Origin: DASVXQ01 sp046727955
Lineage (GTDB): Bacteria > Actinomycetota > CALGFH01
Direction of reading: 5' to 3'
Length of the DNA stretch: 18,272 nucleotides
Assembly (NCBI GenBank): GCA_046727955.1
Contig: JBKPDO010000354.1
Location: 1-18,272 of the forward strand
Shown: positions 14,357 to 18,272 of the stretch, one piece after another
Layout of the letters: every line of letters starts with the position of its first letter
Position numbering within the stretch: the stretch's first letter is position 1
Translations under genes and position numbers: made by a program
Notes under the pieces: model-generated
What the model was told of the DNA's origin: nothing
Seen by the model: the letters and a program-made list of their open reading frames with translations, nothing else
Databases searched by the model: none

Positions 14357-14450
14357 GCCGAAGAGGCCCGGCATGGTCGGCATTGCTCGAGGTTTCCGCG
14401 GCGGCAAGAATGTTCGCGGGAGATACCACGCGGGAGCGGGAGGGAGTTGC

Positions 14451-15677
14451 GTGACGACAAGACGACTGCCCCGCCCCGCGGAACTGCGCGAGCTGCTCAA
14501 GCCCCGCCAGCTGCCGCTGTCTCCCACCGAACGCCGACTGGCAAAGGCGTACACGATCGGCGATCTGCGGAACATCGCGCGGCGCCGGACACCGCGGGCC
14601 GTATTCGACTACACCGACGGCGCCGCCGAGGAGGAGCTGAGTCTGCGCCGGGCTCGGGAGGCGTTCGCCGGCGTGGAATTCCATCCCAACGTGCTGCGCG
14701 ACGTGGCAAAGGTGGACCTGGGCGTCGACGTGCTCGGCCGCCGCTCGGAGCTGCCGTTCCTCTTCGCCCCGACGGGCTTCACCCGGCTGATGCACCACCA
14801 GGGCGAGCGCGCGGTCGCACGCGTGGCCGAGCGGGCCGGCGTCCCCTATGCGCTGTCCACAATGGGCACGACCTCGATCGAGGAGGTCGCCGCGGCCGCT
14901 CCCGCAGCCCGGAAATGGTTCCAGCTATACCTGTGGAAGGACCGCGACGCCGGCAAGGACTTGGTGCTGCGGGCCAAGGAGCAGGGGTATGAGGCCGTCA
15001 TCCTCACGGTCGACACCCCGGTCGCCGGCGCCAGGCTGCGGGACATGCGCAACGGCCTGACGATTCCGCCGGCGCTGACGCTGCGCACCTTCCTCGACGG
15101 CGCGATGCACCCGGCGTGGTGGCTCAACCTGCTCACCACCGAGCCGCTGACCTTCGCTTCCCTGACACACTGGGGCGGCACGGTGGCCGAGCTGATCGAC
15201 AACATCTTCGACCCCACCCTGTCGCTGGACCACCTGACGTGGCTGCGCGAGCTGTGGGACGGGCCGTTGCTCGTCAAGGGCATCCTGAACGTCGACGACG
15301 CCAGGATGGTCGTCGACCACGGCGCTCAGGGGGTCATCGTCTCCAACCACGGCGGCCGCCAGCTGGACCGGGCACCGGCACCGCTCGGCATGCTCCCGAA
15401 GGTGGTGGACGCCATCGGCGACCGCTCCGAGGTATACCTGGACACCGGCATCCTCAACGGCGGTGACGTCGTCGCGGCGCTGGCGCACGGCGCCACCGCA
15501 ACCTTCGTCGGTCGTGCCTACCTGTACGGGCTCATGGCCGGCGGAGAGCTCGGGGCGCAGCGCGCGGTGGACATCCTGACCGCGGAGATCACCAGGACGC
15601 TGCGCCTGCTCGGGGTGCGCTCACTCGCCGAGCTGACCCCCGGCCACGTCAAGCTGCCCGCGAGCCTCTGTGACTGA
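14451..15677 (+). CDS. lldD: FMN-dependent L-lactate dehydrogenase (LldD2-like)
   Basis: A 408-residue member of the alpha-hydroxy-acid dehydrogenase TIM-barrel family, oxidising L-lactate (or a similar 2-hydroxy acid) to the keto acid and passing electrons to quinone. Visible residues include Y54 in FDYTDGAAEEE, the FMN segment PTGFTRLMHHQGERAVARVA, STMGTTSIEEV, QLYLWKDR, TVDTPVAGARLRDMRNG, KGILN and SNHGGRQLD with catalytic H300 and substrate R303. The phosphate loop reads DTGILNGGDVVAAL and GRAYLYGLMAGGE, which resembles mycobacterial LldD2 (about 414 residues) rather than E. coli LldD. GTG 14451 follows AGGGAG (14441-14446) by four bases. It is divergent from the rhodanese gene. The NYN gene starts 13 bases after its stop, probably in one operon. 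Confidence 0.92.
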   Translation: MTTRRLPRPAELRELLKPRQLPLSPTERRLAKAYTIGDLRNIARRRTPRAVFDYTDGAAEEELSLRRAREAFAGVEFHPNVLRDVAKVDLGVDVLGRRSELPFLFAPTGFTRLMHHQGERAVARVAERAGVPYALSTMGTTSIEEVAAAAPAARKWFQLYLWKDRDAGKDLVLRAKEQGYEAVILTVDTPVAGARLRDMRNGLTIPPALTLRTFLDGAMHPAWWLNLLTTEPLTFASLTHWGGTVAELIDNIFDPTLSLDHLTWLRELWDGPLLVKGILNVDDARMVVDHGAQGVIVSNHGGRQLDRAPAPLGMLPKVVDAIGDRSEVYLDTGILNGGDVVAALAHGATATFVGRAYLYGLMAGGELGAQRAVDILTAEITRTLRLLGVRSLAELTPGHVKLPASLCD

Positions 15678-15682
15678 GGAGG
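15676..15682 (+). promoter_or_regulatory. Shine-Dalgarno of the NYN gene overlapping the lldD stop
   Basis: GAGGAGG at 15676-15682, eight bases before ATG 15691, overlapping the last bases of lldD. It favours ATG 15691 over an in-frame GTG at 15670, which lies within lldD. Confidence 0.65.
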
Positions 15683-15690
15683 CCCGGAGG

Positions 15691-16143
15691 ATGGCCACGG
15701 GGGAGGATCGTGAGGACCAGCGTGCCCGCGAGGACGGTCGGAGCGTTCGCTGGCTGATCGACGGCATGAATCTGATCGGCTCGCGCCCGGACCGGTGGTG
15801 GAACGATCCGGACCGGGCCGTCCGGAGGCTCATCCAGGAGCTGGACCGGTACGCCCGAGCCACCGGCGAGGACGTCACGGTGGTGTTCGATCGCCAGCCT
15901 CCCGACGTTCTCCCAGGCAGTCACGGCGCGGCCATGGTGGCGTTTGCGTCGTGGCGGGGGCGGGATGCGGCCGACCACGAGATCGTGAGGATGCTGGCCG
16001 AGGACCCGGAGCCGGATTCCTTCCGGGTGGTGACCTCGGACCGGCGACTGGTCGAGCGGGTCCGCCAACTGGGCGCCGAAGTGACGTCTTCGAGCTCGTT
16101 CCGCCGGTGGATGGACCGGGTGCTGGAGGCCGCGCCACCATGA
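15691..16143 (+). CDS. NYN-domain (PIN-like) RNase-like protein
   Basis: A 150-residue protein with the YacP/NYN pattern: D24 in RWLIDGMNLIGSRPDRWW, D67 in TVVFDRQP, D95 in GRDAADHEIVRML and D117 in FRVVTSDRRLVERVRQLGAEV. Such acidic clusters bind the divalent metal in PIN-fold ribonucleases, so RNA cleavage is the likely activity; no substrate can be inferred. The domain covers nearly the whole protein. It follows lldD by 13 bases on the same strand and so is probably co-transcribed, though a functional link is not evident. The 83 bases between its stop and tRNA-Ser show nothing definite. Confidence 0.85.
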   Translation: MATGEDREDQRAREDGRSVRWLIDGMNLIGSRPDRWWNDPDRAVRRLIQELDRYARATGEDVTVVFDRQPPDVLPGSHGAAMVAFASWRGRDAADHEIVRMLAEDPEPDSFRVVTSDRRLVERVRQLGAEVTSSSSFRRWMDRVLEAAPP

Positions 16144-16226
16144 CCACGCGCCCCGGCTGGCGTCACGCCCGCCACGGTCTCCACAAGCGCTCCGGTCCCA
16201 ACAGATCTGGCTGGTAGACTGCGCGC

Positions 16227-16313
16227 GGAGGCTTGGCCGAGCGGTCGAAGGCACACGCCTGGAAAGCGTGTAGGGGGGCAACCTCCTCGAGGGTTCGAAC
16301 CCCTCAGCCTCCG
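16227..16313 (+). tRNA. tRNA-Ser (anticodon GGA)
   Basis: An 87-base class II tRNA. The acceptor stem GGAGGCT (16227-16233) pairs perfectly with AGCCTCC (16306-16312), with discriminator G at 16313. The anticodon stem CACGC/GCGTG encloses loop CTGGAAA with anticodon GGA at 16261-16263. A long variable arm (GGGGGG-CAA-CCTCC) is typical of serine. The T arm GAGGG-TTCGAAC-CCCTC lies at 16289-16305. CCA is not encoded (CCC follows). Its 3' end abuts an integrase gene and is the probable attachment site. Confidence 0.97.
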
Positions 16314-16326
16314 CCCCCAAACCCGG
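16289..16326. mobile_element. Probable attachment site (att) at the tRNA-Ser 3' end
   Basis: The T arm and acceptor 3' half of tRNA-Ser lie 13 bases from the stop of a tyrosine recombinase, the classic arrangement of phage or integrative conjugative elements that use a tRNA 3' end as attB and restore the tRNA on integration. The exact core and the other att copy cannot be set because the second end is outside the window. Confidence 0.6.
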
Positions 16327-17598
16327 TCATCTACCTGCGGTTTCGCGGAGCGGCACGACGACGGGGCCGTCGTGGGGCCGCAAGCGCCTCGCGCGGGCCG
16401 CGTCCCGGACCCCTTCGAGCCGTTCTGCGAGCGCCTCCATCTCGGACGGGAACAGGTGCCCGTAGGTGTCGAGGGTGATGCTCGCGGTCGCATGCCCGAG
16501 CTGCGCCTGGACGGCCTTCACGGTCGCGCCCTGGGCGATGAGCAGGCTCGCGCAGGTGTGGCGCAGGTCGTAGAAGCGCAGCCTCTCGGGCAGCAGCGCC
16601 GGGCGCTCGGCCTTGGGAAGCTTGACGATGGCCTCGTTCGCCGCGCGGATCGCTGGCTTGAGGTAGGCCCGTACAAAGGTCGCCCGGTCGAGCGGGCCGC
16701 CTCTTGGCGCGGTGAAGACGAGATCCTCGAGCCCGCGCGGGCGGCCGAGGAGTTGCGCGCCGACCTCCTCGGCGACCGACCGCGGGATGCGCACGGTGCG
16801 CGCCTCATGCGTCTTCACCGGCCCCCACTCGAGCCGGCTGACCTCCACGGCCGCCTCGACGACGCGGGCGGTCCCTGCGAGCAGGTCCAGGCGGCCGACC
16901 CGGAGCGCAACCAACTCGCAGGGGCGCAGGCCGGTGTAGGCGGCGAACAGGACCAACGGCCGGTAGCGCGGATCGATCGCCTCGGCGAGCGCCTCGACCT
17001 GGTCGGCGTCGAGGAAGTGCATCTCCTTGCGCTGCACCTTGGGCGGCTTGACGCTGGCGGCGGCGTTGCGGGTCAGGCGCCCGCCCTCGACCGCCGAGGC
17101 GAGGACTTGGGAGAGCACCTGGAGCGCCTTGCCGGCCCGCTTGGGGGAAAGCCCCTTAGCGAGCAGGTCGGAGCGCCATTCCTTGATCGCCAGTGTGTCG
17201 ATCGCCGCCAAGGTCACGTCGCGGAACCGCGGTAGGGCTTGGTGGTCGAGCAGGGCGCGGTAGTCGTGGCGCGTCGAGGGCTTCAGATGCGCCGTGCTGG
17301 CGTACCAGCGCTCGGCCCACTCGCCGAATGGCACCTTGCCGGCGGCCGGGTCGACGTAGGCGCCGCGGAGCTTGGCGTCCTCGATCGACAGCAGGAAGCG
17401 GTCGGCGTCGAGCTTGCGGGTGAAGGTCTTGTTGCGCTCCTTGCCCGACGGGTCGCGCCAGCGGGCCCGGTAGGTCACCCGGCCAGGCACCGGCGCGGCC
17501 TGCCCTGCCGGCGCCGCTGCGGGCGTGGTGGTGCTGGTGGCGTGCGCGGCCAGCGCGGCCAGCGCGACCAGGGCGGCCTGGGCGGCGTGGGCGCTCAT
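16327..17598 (-). CDS. int: Tyrosine recombinase / integrase
   Basis: A 423-residue phage-type integrase. Residues 40-75 (VTYRARWRDPSGKERNKTF) form the arm-type AP2-like domain, 88-185 the SAM-like core-binding domain (WAERWYASTAHLKPSTRHDY) and 195-395 the catalytic domain. Catalytic residues are R225 in TGLRPCEL, K262 in VKTHEA, R346 in YDLRHT (Tyr343 stands at the usual box II His, a common variant), H369 in LGHA and nucleophile Y379 in TLDTYGH. The first 35 residues are Ala/Thr/Pro-rich and may not be part of the fold. ATG 17598 is supported by its 4-base overlap with the upstream stop. It would integrate and excise the element at the adjacent tRNA-Ser. Confidence 0.95.
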   Translation of the reverse strand: MSAHAAQAALVALAALAAHATSTTTPAAAPAGQAAPVPGRVTYRARWRDPSGKERNKTFTRKLDADRFLLSIEDAKLRGAYVDPAAGKVPFGEWAERWYASTAHLKPSTRHDYRALLDHQALPRFRDVTLAAIDTLAIKEWRSDLLAKGLSPKRAGKALQVLSQVLASAVEGGRLTRNAAASVKPPKVQRKEMHFLDADQVEALAEAIDPRYRPLVLFAAYTGLRPCELVALRVGRLDLLAGTARVVEAAVEVSRLEWGPVKTHEARTVRIPRSVAEEVGAQLLGRPRGLEDLVFTAPRGGPLDRATFVRAYLKPAIRAANEAIVKLPKAERPALLPERLRFYDLRHTCASLLIAQGATVKAVQAQLGHATASITLDTYGHLFPSEMEALAERLEGVRDAARARRLRPHDGPVVVPLRETAGR

Positions 17599-17780
17599 GA
17601 CAGCACCATCCGGCCGAAGCCCTCGATGAGCCCGATGACGGCGTCCACGAGCTTGCCGAGGTCGGCGGTGAGCATCCCGGCGATGGTCTTGACCTCGCCG
17701 GGGCCGATCACCTTCTGGGCGGTCTTGGCGTAGGCGATCACCACGCCGAGGATGACCACCGGGTACAGCAGCTTCTTCAC
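17595..17780 (-). CDS. Small membrane protein of the element
   Basis: 61 residues starting at GTG 17780, with AAGGGAG (17789-17795) eight bases upstream. One hydrophobic helix at about 5-20 (LLYPVVILGVVIAYA) is followed by helical segments with alternating hydrophobic residues (VKTIAGMLTADLGKLVDAVIGLIEGF). I do not recognise a family. Its TGA overlaps the integrase ATG, so the two are translationally coupled. It could be a small holin-like, spread or membrane-anchor protein, but nothing in the sequence decides this. Confidence 0.7.
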   Translation of the reverse strand: MKKLLYPVVILGVVIAYAKTAQKVIGPGEVKTIAGMLTADLGKLVDAVIGLIEGFGRMVLS

Positions 17781-17795
17781 CGCAATCGCTCCCTT

Positions 17796-18107
17796 CTAGG
17801 GTGTGGGCTGGCCCACCGGCCAGGCGGGGGTGGGCGGCCCGGCCGGGGTCGGCAGGTACTGGTAGGCGGTGGTGACGGGCGGAACAGTGGGCGCGGGGGC
17901 GGCCGGGCGGCCCACGAACGCCGCGACCAGCAGCCAGCTGCCGGCGGCCACGGCCAGGGCGAGCGCCACGCGGCGCGCGACGGCCAGCACGCGACCGGCG
18001 CGGCCCGGGTGTGGCGTGGCGGCAAGACGGGCCAGCGCCACCTCGCGCTCGTGCTGGTGGCGGCGGGTCTTCTCGGCGATCTCGGCGCGGATCAGGTCAT
18101 CGTTCAT
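17796..18107 (-). CDS. Small single-pass membrane protein with Pro-rich tail
   Basis: 103 residues from ATG 18107 with an excellent AAGGAGG (18116-18122) eight bases upstream. The layout is a charged N-terminal helix (1-35: DDLIRAEIAEKTRRHQHERE), basic residues (RR at 45-46), a membrane helix at about 47-66 (VALALAVAAGSWLLVAAFVG) and a 37-residue Pro/Thr-rich tail. The positive charges before the helix suggest the tail is outside the membrane. I recognise no family. Its stop is 15 bases from the next GTG, whose ribosome-binding site directly adjoins the stop. It is likely co-transcribed with the 61-residue protein and the integrase. Confidence 0.75.
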   Translation of the reverse strand: MNDDLIRAEIAEKTRRHQHEREVALARLAATPHPGRAGRVLAVARRVALALAVAAGSWLLVAAFVGRPAAPAPTVPPVTTAYQYLPTPAGPPTPAWPVGQPTP

Positions 18108-18115
18108 GCGGGGGT

Positions 18116-18122
18116 CCTCCTT
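18116..18122 (-). promoter_or_regulatory. Shine-Dalgarno of the 103-residue protein
   Basis: AAGGAGG on the minus strand, eight bases before ATG 18107. A second AAGGAGGTGA lies near 18160-18169 without a usable ATG after it. A 19-codon GTG frame (18104-18163) ends by overlapping the ATG at 18107, but its start is too close to that site to be convincing. Confidence 0.7.
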
Positions 18123-18152
18123 GTGGTGTTGCGGGGCGGCTCGGGCTGGTGG

Positions 18153-18272
18153 CTATGGCTCACCTCCTTGTGCGGCCGGCAGCGCCGGCGCGGGGTCGGC
18201 GGTGGACCGGGCGCCCACCAGCCGCAGCGCCTCGGTGGCCGGTGGCGGCTGGTGGGCGGGCGCGGCGGCTAG
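18153..18272 (-). CDS. Possible C-terminal end of an upstream element protein
   Basis: The minus-strand frame is open from the window edge to TAG 18153-18155 and encodes 39 residues rich in Ala and Pro (PPPATEALRLVGAR and similar). Its position, 45 bases before the next start and on the same strand, fits an operon member, and its codons have G or C in nearly all third positions. It is too short to assign and could be a chance open frame in GC-rich DNA. Confidence 0.4.
   Translation of the reverse strand, partial: LAAAPAHQPPPATEALRLVGARSTADPAPALPAAQGGEP

Larger units (their letters stand above)
16314..18272. mobile_element. Left end of an integrated element (phage/ICE type)
   Basis: From the tRNA-Ser 3' end to the window edge all supported genes are on the minus strand and read toward the tRNA: an ORF tail, two small single-pass membrane proteins and the integrase. 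Stops and starts are tightly spaced (ATGA overlap at 17595-17598; 15-base gap at 17781-17795). No capsid, replication or transfer gene is visible, so phage, ICE (including actinomycete ICEs) and satellite cannot be told apart. The right end is outside the window. Confidence 0.65.

Noticed and set aside
18104..18163. 19-codon GTG frame as a leader peptide before the 103-residue protein
   Set aside because: Its GTG directly abuts the AAGGAG element with no spacing, so initiation there is unlikely.

Overview
This is a high-GC (GC-rich third codon positions, frequent GTG starts) chromosomal window from a member of the Actinomycetota. Three actinomycete-style gene families support that: a DUF5753-type XRE regulator tail, a DUF574-type SAM methyltransferase and a LigC-type ATP-dependent DNA ligase. 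I cannot name the genus from sequence alone.

Layout. 1-294: 3' end of a DUF5753 regulator (+). 303-2229: a minus-strand DNA-repair pair, an SRAP/HMCES-like abasic-site protein (upstream) and a LigC-like ligase (downstream). 2230-2548: control region with a perfect 20-bp tandem duplication, a candidate promoter and a leader hairpin. 2549-8054: a tightly coupled plus-strand operon of GH63-like glucosidase, glycogen debranching enzyme GlgX and a DUF1345 membrane protein, each junction being a 4-base start/stop overlap. 8087-9351: divergent NAD(P)-binding oxidoreductase (-) and MarR regulator (+) around two palindromes. 9613-10431: DUF574 methyltransferase (-) with a downstream hairpin. 10753-13478: a second repair operon (+), an archaeal/LigB-like ATP-dependent ligase overlapping a stand-alone PolA-type 5'-nuclease. 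13527-14234: a rhodanese plus CBS-pair gene (-) whose frame is broken by one in-frame TGA exactly where the catalytic cysteine is expected. Upstream of it lies an 11-bp phased repeat array. 14451-16143: an LldD2-like FMN lactate dehydrogenase and a NYN-domain nuclease-like protein (+). 16227-16313: tRNA-Ser(GGA). 16327 to the end: the left part of an integrated element, with a tyrosine recombinase abutting the tRNA and preceded, in one minus-strand operon, by two small membrane proteins and the tail of another ORF.

How the genes work together. The carbohydrate operon looks like a glycogen/oligosaccharide trimming unit (debranching plus an alpha-glucosidase-like enzyme). The ligase/5'-nuclease pair would make a flap-trimming and nick-sealing module, and the SRAP/LigC pair a second lesion-handling module. 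No Ku, LigD or polymerase gene is visible here.

The most interesting signal is the rhodanese-CBS gene. UGA replaces the C of the C-x4-R active-site loop, the frame is intact on both sides, and a hairpin starts 5 nt after the UGA. This fits a selenocysteine candidate, a recent nonsense mutation or a sequencing error; the window cannot separate these.
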